A stretch of 64,000 nt of DNA from Komagataeibacter medellinensis NBRC 3288 (GTDB taxonomy: Bacteria; Pseudomonadota; Alphaproteobacteria; Acetobacterales; Acetobacteraceae). The notes under the pieces were generated by a model that worked only from the letters and a program-made list of their open reading frames with translations, was not told the DNA's origin and searched no databases. Every line of letters begins with the position of its first letter. The stretch's first letter is position 1. A program made the position numbers and the translations under genes. Of the stretch, positions 35,712-44,665 are shown piece by piece. Location: assembly GCF_000182745.2 (NCBI RefSeq), contig NC_016027.1:2978501-3042500 (forward strand), written 5' to 3'.

Positions 35712-35942
35712 TCAGTCCTTTTTGCGCTGTCCCAGCGCGCCGAACTTCTTGTTGAACTTGGCGACCTGGCCCCCGGTGTCCATCATGCGCTGCACGCCGG
35801 TCCACGCCGGATGCGACTTGGGATCGATGTCCAGGCGCAGCGTGTCACCAGCCTTGCCGTAGCAGGAGCGTGTCTTGTACTCGGTGCCATCTGTCATGAT
35901 GACATTGATTTCGTGATAGTCGGGGTGGATGCCGGATTTCAT
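35712..35942 (-). CDS. rpmE: 50S ribosomal protein L31
   Basis: The 76-residue product begins [20 protein letters not shown] and contains [20 protein letters not shown] and AKFNKKFG, the L31 signature. The zinc-binding cysteines of E. coli L31 are absent: only one Cys remains, in TRSCYGKAG. This is therefore the zinc-independent form. ATG 35942 is chosen because the protein then starts exactly like other L31 proteins. It is divergent from mscL. Confidence 0.95.
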   Translation of the reverse strand: MKSGIHPDYHEINVIMTDGTEYKTRSCYGKAGDTLRLDIDPKSHPAWTGVQRMMDTGGQVAKFNKKFGALGQRKKD

Positions 35943-36138
35943 TTCAAACAACTTTCGCGCTGGGCCCACCGATGCCGACCGGGGGCGATGTATCGGCAGG
36001 CGTATAGACGACAATTACTGCCAAGATCAACACCCCAAACCATAAAACCCGCCACTCCAGCCACGGGCAGGGTGTTACCGCATTGCATCACGGACGGGCA
36101 AGCAGGCAGGGGGGCGGTAATATGTTGTCGTCATGGCG

Positions 36139-36167
36139 TTGGGTTGTTGCTAGAGGTTGGTTATCTT
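36139..36167 (+). promoter_or_regulatory. Weak candidate promoter for mscL
   Basis: TTGGGT (36139-36144) and TATCTT (36162-36167) are 17 bases apart and 26 bases ahead of the mscL start. Each hexamer matches the sigma-70 consensus at four of six positions. Confidence 0.3.
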
Positions 36168-36192
36168 CTGTCAAATTAAAGGATTGGCCTTC

Positions 36193-36705
36193 ATGGCAAA
36201 ACTGCCGGACCATGTGCCCGACCTGCACGTAAAGGATCTTCACGTCCCTGGCTGGCTGGGGGAATTCCGCTCGTTCCTGATGCGCGGCAATGTTGTGGAC
36301 CTGGCGGTCGGTGTGATCGTGGGTGCTGCGTTCACCGCAATCGTGAACAGCCTGGTCAAGGATATTTTTACTCCCATCCTGGGCCTGCTGATCGGCGGCA
36401 TCGACTTCACCAACCTGTTCGTCACCCTGCGCGGCCCGCACCTGGCCACGCTGGCGGAGGCACAGAAGGCCGGGGCGGTCACGCTCAATGTCGGGCTGTT
36501 TCTCAATGCGGTGATCCAGTTCATCATCATCGGCTTCGTGATCTTCTGGGTGGTTAAGGTTATCAATCGCCTGACGGTGAAAAAAGAGGCCGAGAAGCCC
36601 GCCGCCCCCGCTGCGCCGCCGCGCAACGAGGTGCTGCTGCAGGACATTCTTGATGTGCTGAAAGCTGACGCCGCACAGAAGGGTGTCGCCACGCCCAAGG
36701 CGTAA
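36193..36705 (+). CDS. mscL: Large-conductance mechanosensitive channel
   Basis: MscL opens under membrane tension to release solutes on osmotic downshock. The 170-residue product has [20 protein letters not shown] and [20 protein letters not shown] covering the amphipathic N-helix and pore-lining TM1. TM2 is [20 protein letters not shown], and the cytoplasmic C-terminal helix ends in [12 protein letters not shown]. It is longer than the usual 130-140 residues because of an about 20-residue N-terminal extension ([19 protein letters not shown]) and a Pro/Ala linker before the C-helix. AAAGGA precedes ATG 36193. A perfect terminator follows. Confidence 0.96.
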   Translation: MAKLPDHVPDLHVKDLHVPGWLGEFRSFLMRGNVVDLAVGVIVGAAFTAIVNSLVKDIFTPILGLLIGGIDFTNLFVTLRGPHLATLAEAQKAGAVTLNVGLFLNAVIQFIIIGFVIFWVVKVINRLTVKKEAEKPAAPAAPPRNEVLLQDILDVLKADAAQKGVATPKA

Positions 36706-36733
36706 GTACCCTGAATATGCTGCTACTGCATGG

Positions 36734-36761
36734 CGGGCACCCGAAAGGGTGCCCGTTTTTT
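36734..36761 (+). terminator. Rho-independent terminator of mscL
   Basis: CGGGCACCC and GGGTGCCCG form a perfect 9-bp stem closed by a GAAA loop, followed by six T. It lies 28 bases after the mscL stop. Confidence 0.95.
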
Positions 36762-36837
36762 ATGTGCGCTGTCCCGTCGGCCTTGTGCAGTCTGCCCGAA
36801 CTGCCCAATATCCATTCCATGTGGGGGCGGTTGCTTT

Positions 36838-37335
36838 ATGACTGATTTCAAACAACATGTACGTGCGGGCCTGCTCGCGGTAACGGCTGCGGCCCTGCTT
36901 GCAGGCTGCCGCGCCGCGCCGGAGCGTGACATGGCGCGCCGCCTGCCGCCTCCGGCACAGGATTACCTGCTGATCACATCCTACTTCATGGCGGAAGGTG
37001 CACTTGTCAGTCGCCTGCAGGATGGGGGCCTGTCGGGTCAGCAGGTGTATGACATGGCCATCTCGCTCAAATACGGCAAGCGCATGCTGGTGGCAGCGCT
37101 TGAAAAACCCTCACCTGCCGCACGCCGCAGGGGCAGGCAGGCGGTGGAAATCATGCTGGCCTGTACCAGCCAGCCCGACCCCGCCACGCTGGGGGGGCGC
37201 ACGCCTGCCCGCTGTCTTCCTGGTGCGCCGCTATTCCCTTCGGCCGCAGGGCATGCGGCAGGCATACCCGATGCAGACAGGCCCCACGCAAACGGGCAGG
37301 CGCAGCCGCAACCGGCCGGACCTGCCCGTAAGTAG
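36838..37335 (+). CDS. Predicted lipoprotein of unknown function
   Basis: The 165-residue product starts with a lipoprotein signal: basic MTDFKQHVR, hydrophobic AGLLAVTAAALLAGC, and the lipobox LLAGC with Cys at about residue 22. The mature part has a helical segment (AQDYLLITSYFMAEGALVSR, YDMAISLKYGKRMLVAALEK) and a disordered Pro/Ala/Gln-rich tail. I do not recognise the family. It probably sits in the periplasmic face of the inner or outer membrane. The 3' gap holds a CCCGCACA/TGTGCGGG hairpin (37344-37364) and then the 107-base repeat before secF. Confidence 0.75.
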   Translation: MTDFKQHVRAGLLAVTAAALLAGCRAAPERDMARRLPPPAQDYLLITSYFMAEGALVSRLQDGGLSGQQVYDMAISLKYGKRMLVAALEKPSPAARRRGRQAVEIMLACTSQPDPATLGGRTPARCLPGAPLFPSAAGHAAGIPDADRPHANGQAQPQPAGPARK

Positions 37336-37343
37336 CGCGTGCC

Positions 37344-37364
37344 CCCGCACAGTATTTGTGCGGG
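37344..37364. terminator. Hairpin after the lipoprotein gene
   Basis: CCCGCACA and TGTGCGGG form a perfect 8-bp stem with a 5-base loop, 8 bases past the lipoprotein stop. No T-run follows, so intrinsic termination would be weak. Confidence 0.45.
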
Positions 37365-37383
37365 TGGCCATGCCTGTCGGCCC

Positions 37384-37490
37384 CTAGAGCAATTCCACTG
37401 AACTCTGGCTCAGTGAAATTTCTCTAACTCATTGTTTATCGCGCATCTTCACCAGTTCGAATGTGTCCATTCAAACTGGATCTGCTCTAG
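37384..37490. repeat. Dispersed intergenic repeat, copy 1 (107 bp, CTAGAGCA/TGCTCTAG ends)
   Basis: The element starts CTAGAGCA and ends TGCTCTAG, an exact 8-base inverted terminus. It contains two hairpins: CACTGA/TCAGTG in the left half, and CCAGTT..GAATG/CATTC.AACTGG in the right half after the shared word GCATCTTCACC. A second copy lies at 54738-54845. Its right end includes the stop codon of secF (minus strand, TAG at 37489-37487). Confidence 0.8.
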
Positions 37491-38440
37491 CTGCGGGCAG
37501 GCGGGCGGGTGTCACGCCGCAGCCGTTTTTCGCCCATTAGCAGCAGCAGGGGCGCTGCGATAAAGATGGAGGAAGACGTACCCACCACGATCCCGAACAG
37601 CATAACCCACGCAAAGCCCGACAGGCTCGCGCCGCCAAATAGCGCCAGAGGCAGGGCCGCAAGGAATACGGTGCACGACGTGCCCAGCGTGCGGCTGAGT
37701 GTTTCATTGATCGACAGGTCAATCAGTTCCGCCAGCGGCAAGGTGCGGTATTTGCGTAGGTTTTCACGCACGCGGTCATACACAACCACCTTGTCGTTGG
37801 TGGAGTAGCCAAGGATGGTCAGGATGGCGGCCACCATCACCAGATCGAACTCGAAATGCGTGATGACAAGGAAACCGATGGCCTTGGTCAGGTCCAGCAC
37901 CAGCGTCACCACCGCGCTGACCGCGAACTCCCATTCAAAGCGGAACCAAATATAGGCCAGGATCATCAGCAGGCTGATACCCAGCGCCAGCATGCCGTTG
38001 CGGAACAGTTCCCTCGAGACCGAAGCGCCGACCGCATCCGCGCGCAGCACCTGCGCGCCGGGCAGGGTGGCTATGGCATGGCGCACGGAGTCGACCATGG
38101 CCTGCGTGCGGGCCTCATGGTCGGGTTCGCTGTCGGGTGGCGTATCAAGCCGGATCAGCACGTCATCCGGCCCGCCAAAGGACTGCACGCCGGCAGCACT
38201 GACATGCTGGGCGGCAAGAGCGGCGCGGATGGTGTTGAAATCCGCCGGCCCCTGCGTGCGCGCTTCCACCACGATGCCGCCCCGGAAGTCCAGTCCCAGC
38301 GTCAGGCCAGGGTGGAAAAACAGGATCAGCGAGGCGATGGACAGAACGGCCGATGTGGCGAGACCGATGAACCGGCCACGCATGAAGTTGATTTTCGTGC
38401 CACGCGGCACGAACCGGAGAAGGGGACGGTCAAACATCAT
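37487..38440 (-). CDS. secF: Protein translocase subunit SecF
   Basis: SecF works with SecD to use the proton motive force in the late stage of Sec-dependent export. The 317-residue product has TM1 (FIGLATSAVLSIASLILFF), the signature LGLDFRGGIVVEA, a periplasmic domain, and five further membrane segments ending FGIVVGTSSSIFIAAPLLLL. Motifs VGASVSRELFRNGMLALGIS and ILGYSTNDKVVVYDRVRENL are typical. ATG 38440 is preceded by GAGG and lies 10 bases after the secD stop. The stop codon falls inside the intergenic repeat at 37384-37490. Confidence 0.95.
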   Translation of the reverse strand: MMFDRPLLRFVPRGTKINFMRGRFIGLATSAVLSIASLILFFHPGLTLGLDFRGGIVVEARTQGPADFNTIRAALAAQHVSAAGVQSFGGPDDVLIRLDTPPDSEPDHEARTQAMVDSVRHAIATLPGAQVLRADAVGASVSRELFRNGMLALGISLLMILAYIWFRFEWEFAVSAVVTLVLDLTKAIGFLVITHFEFDLVMVAAILTILGYSTNDKVVVYDRVRENLRKYRTLPLAELIDLSINETLSRTLGTSCTVFLAALPLALFGGASLSGFAWVMLFGIVVGTSSSIFIAAPLLLLMGEKRLRRDTRPPARS

Positions 38441-38450
38441 GCGGCGCGCC

Positions 38451-40001
38451 TCAGACCGGTAGGGTGCTGGGGCGTGTGCGGGCATACCAGCGCACCATCA
38501 GCATCCGGGACAGGAGAAGGGTGGTGAACAGGGTCGTCACGATACCGATCGTGATCGTGAGTGCGAATCCACGCACCGGCCCGGTTCCAAAAACGAACAG
38601 CATCACATGCGCCAGCAATGCGGTGGCGTTACTATCCACGATCGTGGCGGTCGCCCGCTCGAAGCCCGCCTGCATGGCCTGCAGCGCGCTGCGGCCACGG
38701 GCTACTTCCTCGCGGATGCGTTCGTTGATCAGGATATTCGCATCCACCGCCATGCCCAAAGTCAGCAGCATGCCCGCCATACCTGGCAGGGTCAGCGTTG
38801 CCTCGAACAGCGAGAGGATGGCGGTCATGAGCACAAGGTTGGCCAGCAGGGCGATATTCGCGTACCAGCCAAAGCGGCCATAGAACAGCGCCATGAACGC
38901 GATCACCAGCACAAAGCCGGCAGCAAGGCTGTAGCCGCCCGCGCGGATCGAATCCGCACCCAACGACGGACCAATGGAACGCTGTTCAATCACGTTCAGC
39001 GGTGCGGGCAGCGCGCCCGCGCGCAGCAGCAGCGCCATGTCGGTCGCCTGCTGGGCACTGAAACCGCCGGTAATCTGCCCGCTCCCGCCGGTAATGGCGG
39101 TACGGATGACCGGGGCCTCGATCACCTTGTTATCCAGCACGATGGCGAAGCGCTTGCCCACATTGGCCCGCGTGACATCGCCAAATTCCTGCGCGCCGGT
39201 CGAATCGAAGGTGAAGTTCACCGCCCATTCGCCACTCTGCTGGTCGATCGAGGCGCTGGCGTTGGTCAGGTCCGCGCCATCCACATCCACATGCGAGAAC
39301 ACCGGCAGCTTGCTCTGCCCGTCGCTCATGGGCAGCAGGTCCACGCCCGGCGGGGGTACGGCGGAACCGATGGCGGAATCGGCCACCAGATGGAATGTCA
39401 TCTTCGCCGTGGTGCCCAGCAGGTTTTTTACCCGCTCGGGGTCGCTGATGCCGGGTAGTTCGACGATGATCCGGTCCTCGCCCTGACGGGTGATCTCGGG
39501 GTCGATCGCGCCGGTGGCGTCAATACGGCGGCGCACGATCTCGATCGACTGGGTCACCGCGTCATAGGCACGTTGGCGGGCGGCATCGGCCGAAAGGGTC
39601 AGGTTGATCTGACCGCCATCGCCCGGCTCAACCGTGAACTCGCCCGGCACGTTCATCGGCATGGCGCGCAGGGCCTTGAGGTCGGGCTGCGTCTCATCCG
39701 GTGTGCGTGGCGTAAACGTCACGCCATGTGCGGTGGTGGCCAGGTTGCGGTAGCCCAGGCTGTTCTTGAGCAGTGTCTGGCGCGTTTCATCCTGCAGGCC
39801 GCGCAGCCTGTCGGCGGCGACACTGTTCATGTCCACTTGCAAAAGCAGGTAGGAGCCACCCCGCAGGTCAAGCCCGAGGTGGATCTGGCGCCAGGGCAGG
39901 GATGCCATGGGCTGGCTTATGACATTGGGCAGGCACAGCGCCAGCCCGACCAGACATATGCCAATGACCGAGGCCATTCTGAGCCGACTGTAATACATCA
40001 T
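38451..40001 (-). CDS. secD: Protein translocase subunit SecD
   Basis: The 516-residue product has an N-terminal membrane segment (VIGICLVGLALCLPNV), the signature LGLDLRGGSYLLLQVDM, and the large periplasmic P1 domain. The C-terminal five-helix bundle includes AGGYSLAAGFVLVIAFMALF and GMAGMLLTLGMAVDANILIN, the conserved proton-path Asp region, followed by ERIREE. SecD pulls or releases exported proteins on the periplasmic side. It is transcribed with secF. I see no yajC in the 245 bases upstream. Confidence 0.95.
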   Translation of the reverse strand: MMYYSRLRMASVIGICLVGLALCLPNVISQPMASLPWRQIHLGLDLRGGSYLLLQVDMNSVAADRLRGLQDETRQTLLKNSLGYRNLATTAHGVTFTPRTPDETQPDLKALRAMPMNVPGEFTVEPGDGGQINLTLSADAARQRAYDAVTQSIEIVRRRIDATGAIDPEITRQGEDRIIVELPGISDPERVKNLLGTTAKMTFHLVADSAIGSAVPPPGVDLLPMSDGQSKLPVFSHVDVDGADLTNASASIDQQSGEWAVNFTFDSTGAQEFGDVTRANVGKRFAIVLDNKVIEAPVIRTAITGGSGQITGGFSAQQATDMALLLRAGALPAPLNVIEQRSIGPSLGADSIRAGGYSLAAGFVLVIAFMALFYGRFGWYANIALLANLVLMTAILSLFEATLTLPGMAGMLLTLGMAVDANILINERIREEVARGRSALQAMQAGFERATATIVDSNATALLAHVMLFVFGTGPVRGFALTITIGIVTTLFTTLLLSRMLMVRWYARTRPSTLPV

Positions 40002-40246
40002 GACTTGATGGTGTGCTCCCTACGCCCGGCTGAGCCGGTTCCCTTGTCCGGCATGGTCAATGTCTCGTGTGCACGAAATTCAGTGGCGGGAACATGCCGG
40101 TCCGCGCCCGATGATGCAACCGCTGATCCGCCACACACCCGGCAGACGTTGCCGTTTTGCCGCATGTCCCGCACCATTCATGCCCGCTGTGAGCGTGGCG
40201 GGACTGTGCGCGCGCCCCGTCGCCTGCTAATCGGGATGAACGGAAC

Positions 40247-41287
40247 ATGACAGGGCAGGAACGGGGCATGACGCAGGCGGCAGGCGGCAACATGGCGGGG
40301 CGGCAGTTACGCATCGGCATTGTGGGGGCCGGGCATTTTGGCCGTTTCCATGCGCTCAAGGTGCTGGATTCCCCGCGTGAAGCCCTTGTGGGCATCCATG
40401 ATCCCGATACGGAGCGTGCGCGCGTGGTGGCGCGGGAGACAGGTGGCGTGCCGGTGCTGTCCTATCCCGACCTGCTGGCATGTTCGGATGCGATCATTAT
40501 TGCGGCTCCCGCCGAATACCATTTCGACCTGGCTCGGCAGGCCCTTGCGGCCGGGCGGCATGTGCTAGTGGAAAAACCCATGGCCGCAACGCTGGAACAG
40601 GCGGACGAACTGGCGCATCTAGCGCAGGCAGCCGGTGTGGTGCTTCAGGTGGGGCATTTGCTGCGCTACTCGGCCGAGCACCGCGCTATTACCGGGCGTA
40701 TTTCCCGCCCGCTCTATATCGAGGCTACGCGTATTGCCCCTTACAAGCCGCGTGGCACGGATGTCTCGGTCATCCTTGATCTCATGATCCATGACCTTGA
40801 CCTGGTGCTGGCCATCGTGGACAGCCCGATCGAGAGCGTGGACGCGCTGGGGGCGGCTGTCAGTTCGCCTTTCGAGGATATTGCCAACGCCCGCGTACGC
40901 TTTGAAAACGGGTGCGTGGCCACCATCGCCGCAAGCCGCATTTCCCTCAAGACCGAGCGGCGGATGCGCGTATTTTCGCAGGAAGGCTATCTGTCCGCTG
41001 ATTTCATGAAGCGGGAACTGACCATGATCGGGCGCGAACGGGGCCTGCCACTGCCCGGCACCGGCGGCTTCCGGCGCGAAGCCGTGACATGGCGCGACCA
41101 CGACACACTGGCCGCCGAACACGCCGCCTTTGCCGCATCGTGTCTTGATGGGGCAAGGGTGTTGGTCGATGCAGCGGCGGGACGCCGCGCGCTGGCCGCT
41201 GCCCTTGCGGTAACGCAGGGCATTGCCGCCACCCGTGCACGGATGGAGGCATCGGGCCTGATCATTCCCCCCGTTCAGGAAGACTGA
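40247..41287 (+). CDS. Gfo/Idh/MocA-family NAD(P)-dependent oxidoreductase
   Basis: The 346-residue product has a Rossmann N-terminal domain (IGIVGAGHFGRFHALKVLD), the family motif VLVEKPMAATLEQADEL with the conserved EKP, and AGVVLQVGHLLRYSAEH. A C-terminal alpha/beta domain includes VILDLMIHDLDLVLAI with the usual catalytic His. Relatives oxidise sugars, inositols or UDP-sugars such as UDP-N-acetylglucosamine; the substrate is not evident. ATG 40268 (after AGGAACGGGG) and ATG 40292 are alternative starts. It overlaps the convergent ABC-F gene by 13 bases. Confidence 0.85.
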   Translation: MTGQERGMTQAAGGNMAGRQLRIGIVGAGHFGRFHALKVLDSPREALVGIHDPDTERARVVARETGGVPVLSYPDLLACSDAIIIAAPAEYHFDLARQALAAGRHVLVEKPMAATLEQADELAHLAQAAGVVLQVGHLLRYSAEHRAITGRISRPLYIEATRIAPYKPRGTDVSVILDLMIHDLDLVLAIVDSPIESVDALGAAVSSPFEDIANARVRFENGCVATIAASRISLKTERRMRVFSQEGYLSADFMKRELTMIGRERGLPLPGTGGFRREAVTWRDHDTLAAEHAAFAASCLDGARVLVDAAAGRRALAAALAVTQGIAATRARMEASGLIIPPVQED

Positions 41288-43101
41288 ATCGTCTCGCGTA
41301 GCATTTCCAGTTCCAGCCAGCGTTCTTCGGTCGCCGTCAGGTCGGCTTCGGCCTTTTCCAGTGCGGTGGTGGTGGCGGTAAAGGCAGCCGGGTCACGGGC
41401 GTATAGGCCCGCATCGGACAGAACGGCACGTAGCCGCCCGATCTCGGACTCCAGCGCCGCCATCTGCTTGGGCAACTGCTCAAGCGCGTGCCTGTCCTTG
41501 TAGGACATTTTGCGCGCGGGCTGGCGGGGGGAGGAAGAAGGCGCGACGTCGGTTCTGGCCAGTGTGGTTTCCGCGCGTTCCTGCCGGGGGCGTGCCGCCA
41601 GCGTGGCATCCTGGCGCTGGGCCAGCATGTCGCTGTAGCCACCAGCGTATTCCACCCATTTCCCACTACCTTCCGCCATCAGGATGGAGGACGCGACCCG
41701 GTCAAGGAAGTCACGGTCATGGCTGACCAGCAGCACCGTGCCGGAATAAGCCGCCAGCATGTCCTGCAGCAGGTCGAGCGTTTCAAGGTCCAGGTCGTTT
41801 GTCGGCTCATCCAGCACCAGCAGGTTGGAGGGCCGCGCCAGCGCGCAGGCCAGCATAAGCCGTCCCCGCTCCCCCCCCGACAGCACGCCCACAGGCGTAC
41901 GTGCCTGCTCGGGGCGGAACAGGAAGTCCTTCATGTAGCCGATGACATGACGTTTCTCATCGCCAACCTGCACCATGTCGCCGCCGCCGCCCGTCAGCGT
42001 ATCCGCCAGCGTGGTGTTGGGATCTAGCGAGCGGCGCTGCTGATCCAGTGTCACGACATTGAGCGCGCTGCCGATCTTGATGGTGCCGGAATCCGGTTTG
42101 TCCAGTCCCGTCAGCAGGCGCAGCAGGGTACTCTTGCCCGCGCCATTGGCCCCCACGATCCCCAGCCGGTCCCCGCGTAGGACACGCAGGTCCAGGTGGC
42201 TGACCACCGGGTGGGCGGGATCATAGGCGCGTGACATGTCTTCTGCCACCGCGACCAGTTTACCTGACAGGTCGCTTTCGCGGGCTTCCATCTTCAGGCC
42301 ACCGGGCTGCTTTATGGCGGTGCGGCGGGTATTGCGCAGTTCGGCCAATTCAGCCACGCGGCGGACGTTGCGCTTGCGGCGTGCAGTCACGCCGTAGCGC
42401 ATCCAGTCTTCTTCGCGCGCGATCTGGCGGTCCAGCTTGTGGCTGTCGCGCTCTTCCTGTTCCAGCACGTCTTCGCGCCATGTCTCGAAACGCGCGAATC
42501 CCTGGTCCAGCCTGCGGGTGACACCCCGGTCCAGCCACACGACCGAACGCGACAGCGTTTCGAGCAGGCGGCGGTCATGGCTGATGATGACCATGGCCGA
42601 GGACAGCGAAAGCAGTTCACGCTCCAGCCATTCAATGGTGGGCATGTCCAGATGGTTGGTGGGTTCGTCCAGCAACAGCAGGTCGGGTTCGGGCGCCAGG
42701 GCACGCGCCAGTGCGCAGCGCCGTGCTTCACCGCCAGACAGCGTGGCGGGATCTTCCGTGCCGGTCAGCCCCAGTTCGCCCAGCAGTAGTTCGGCGCGGT
42801 ATTCCGGGTCGCCCGGTCCCATGCCCGCGCGCACGTAATCCAGTGTGGTGGCGAAGCCGGACAGGTCGGGTTCCTGCGGCAGGTAGCGCACGGTGGTGCC
42901 GGGCTGGACAAAAACGGTGCCATCATCGGCCTGTATCTCACCCGCCGCAATGCGCAGCAGGGTGGATTTTCCACAGCCGTTACGACCGACAAGGCACAGC
43001 CGCTCACCGGGGCCTACGCCAAATCCCGCCCCGTTGAGCAGCGGCGCGCCCCCAAGGGTAAGGGTAATGTCCTGAAGGAGAAGAAGGGGAGGAGAAGCCA
43101 T
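41275..43101 (-). CDS. uup: ABC-F family ATPase, Uup-like
   Basis: The 608-residue soluble protein has two ABC cassettes and no membrane domain. Cassette 1 has Walker A LVGRNGCGKSTLLRI, signature LSGGEARRCALARAL and DEPTNHLD. Cassette 2 has VGANGAGKSTLLRLL, LSGGERGRLMLACALA and DEPTNDLD. The interdomain linker and a C-terminal coiled-coil extension (ALESEIGRLRAVLSDAGLY, TATEERWLELEMLRETI) are the Uup pattern. ABC-F proteins act on ribosomes; Uup has also been linked to branched DNA processing. It is followed by otsA on the same strand, upstream in transcription order. Confidence 0.9.
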   Translation of the reverse strand: MASPPLLLLQDITLTLGGAPLLNGAGFGVGPGERLCLVGRNGCGKSTLLRIAAGEIQADDGTVFVQPGTTVRYLPQEPDLSGFATTLDYVRAGMGPGDPEYRAELLLGELGLTGTEDPATLSGGEARRCALARALAPEPDLLLLDEPTNHLDMPTIEWLERELLSLSSAMVIISHDRRLLETLSRSVVWLDRGVTRRLDQGFARFETWREDVLEQEERDSHKLDRQIAREEDWMRYGVTARRKRNVRRVAELAELRNTRRTAIKQPGGLKMEARESDLSGKLVAVAEDMSRAYDPAHPVVSHLDLRVLRGDRLGIVGANGAGKSTLLRLLTGLDKPDSGTIKIGSALNVVTLDQQRRSLDPNTTLADTLTGGGGDMVQVGDEKRHVIGYMKDFLFRPEQARTPVGVLSGGERGRLMLACALARPSNLLVLDEPTNDLDLETLDLLQDMLAAYSGTVLLVSHDRDFLDRVASSILMAEGSGKWVEYAGGYSDMLAQRQDATLAARPRQERAETTLARTDVAPSSSPRQPARKMSYKDRHALEQLPKQMAALESEIGRLRAVLSDAGLYARDPAAFTATTTALEKAEADLTATEERWLELEMLRETIQSS

Positions 43102-43153
43102 ACCTGCTTATGTCCCTTCCATGGCCCCGTATGCAAGGCCGCTATGGGGTGGG

Positions 43154-44533
43154 TCAGCCCTGTGCCGGACCTTCCAGTATGTTCAGGAATGACAGCCCCC
43201 AGCCCAGCGCGGTGCGGCTGGCGATGCTGTCCCAGCACGCCTGCCAGCGTTCACGCCGTTCATCGGCTGACATGACCATCGCACGTTCCAGTGCATCGGC
43301 CATGTCATCATGGTCGAGTGGATTGACCAGTATCGCGGCCTCAAGCTGCTTGGCGGCCCCGGCCAGGCGGGAGAGGATCAGGACACCGGGGTTTTGTGGG
43401 TCCTGAGCTGCGATGAACTCCTTGGCTACGAGGTTCATTCCGTCGCGCAGGGGCGTGATGTAGCCGATATCGGCCAGCCGCATGTAACCTGCCACCGTAG
43501 GGCGCGGGCTGCCGCGTGTCAGGAATCGCAGTGGCGTCCAGTCCGCCTGCCCGCGATGGGCGTTTAGCTGGCCGATCTGATGCTCCAGCCTGTTGCGCAG
43601 TTCCTTGTAAGACGCCACATCCGTCCGACTTTCCGCCGCGATCTGCAGGAACGTGACCTGGCGTTCGCGCTGGGGATAGGTTTCCAGAAAGCGTTCATAG
43701 CCAGCCAGCCGGTGGTCCAGACCCTTGGTGGGGTCCATGCGGTCCACTCCAAAGACCAGCCTGCGCCCCGCAAGTGAGTTGGACAGCCTGCGCAGGTCAT
43801 TGGAACCTGCCGCATCCCGCGCCGTGGCGGCAAAGCGCGTGGGGTCGATTTCGACGGGGAAGGTGCCGACTCGCACCGTATGTCCCTCAAACTCCAGGGC
43901 ATCGTCCGTCCTGGCAATAGCGCCGGCCGTGCGGGTGGCGGCAAAGATGAAATTGGCCGTGTCATCCGCCGTCTGGAAACCCAGCAGGTCGGCACGTAGC
44001 AGGTCGCGCAGGAAGGTGCCCCCGTCAGGCGCCGTGGCCAGCATGTCCGGCGCGGGGAAGGGGGTGTGGAGGAAAAAGCCTATGGGCTGGCGCACCCCAT
44101 GGCGGCGCAGCAGGGCGGCGAGGGGCAGCAGGTGATAGTCGTGGATCCAGATGATGTCATCCGCGCGCAGGAGCGGGAGGAGGTTCTCACAGAACCGTTC
44201 GTTGACCGACCAGTAGCTGGCAAGCTCGCGCCGCTCGAAGTGGATGTGCTCGGGCAGGGAATGCATGAGCGGCCACAGCGTGGAATTGGAAAAACCGGTA
44301 TAGTAGTTGCGGTGCTCGGCCGGGGTCAGGCCGATGGTGGCATACTGCACGCCTTCGGCGTTCTGGATCGCGGGGGGGAGGTGAGCCGCGTCGGGATGGC
44401 AGGTGCCGTTCCAGCCAAACCACATGCCGCCCTTGCGCGCCAGCAGGTCCTTGAGCACAACGGCCAGACCGCCTGGACGCAGCCCTTCCTTGGGAACGGG
44501 AACGCGATTGGAGACAATGACCAGCCGTTTCAT
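43154..44533 (-). CDS. otsA: Trehalose-6-phosphate synthase
   Basis: OtsA (GT20) makes trehalose-6-phosphate from UDP-glucose and glucose-6-phosphate. The 459-residue product begins LVIVSNRVPVPKEGLRPGGL and has the glucose-6-phosphate and UDP-glucose motifs: WFGWNGT, DIIWIHDYHLLPLAALLRR, GVDRMDPTKGLDHRLAGYER, and TPLRDGMNLVAKEF near the C-terminus. No otsB phosphatase is adjacent. It lies beside the phyR stress regulator. Trehalose synthesis is a common target of the alphaproteobacterial general stress response, so co-location may reflect control by it. Confidence 0.95.
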   Translation of the reverse strand: MKRLVIVSNRVPVPKEGLRPGGLAVVLKDLLARKGGMWFGWNGTCHPDAAHLPPAIQNAEGVQYATIGLTPAEHRNYYTGFSNSTLWPLMHSLPEHIHFERRELASYWSVNERFCENLLPLLRADDIIWIHDYHLLPLAALLRRHGVRQPIGFFLHTPFPAPDMLATAPDGGTFLRDLLRADLLGFQTADDTANFIFAATRTAGAIARTDDALEFEGHTVRVGTFPVEIDPTRFAATARDAAGSNDLRRLSNSLAGRRLVFGVDRMDPTKGLDHRLAGYERFLETYPQRERQVTFLQIAAESRTDVASYKELRNRLEHQIGQLNAHRGQADWTPLRFLTRGSPRPTVAGYMRLADIGYITPLRDGMNLVAKEFIAAQDPQNPGVLILSRLAGAAKQLEAAILVNPLDHDDMADALERAMVMSADERRERWQACWDSIASRTALGWGLSFLNILEGPAQG

Positions 44534-44665
44534 TCTGCCCTCTATACAATTAAGCGGTCGCTATGGTGGCGCCGCTCCGCCTGACTGCACGGCCAGTGCG
44601 GGCAGCATACATGCAACGGCCAGGCGAGGGGATGCCGCTGGCGCCAGTACTGGCATGCGGCTGTG

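Noticed and set aside
40002..40246. Possible small gene (such as yajC) upstream of secD
   Set aside because: No frame in these 245 bases has a hydrophobic segment or a YajC-like pattern, and no convincing start site was found.
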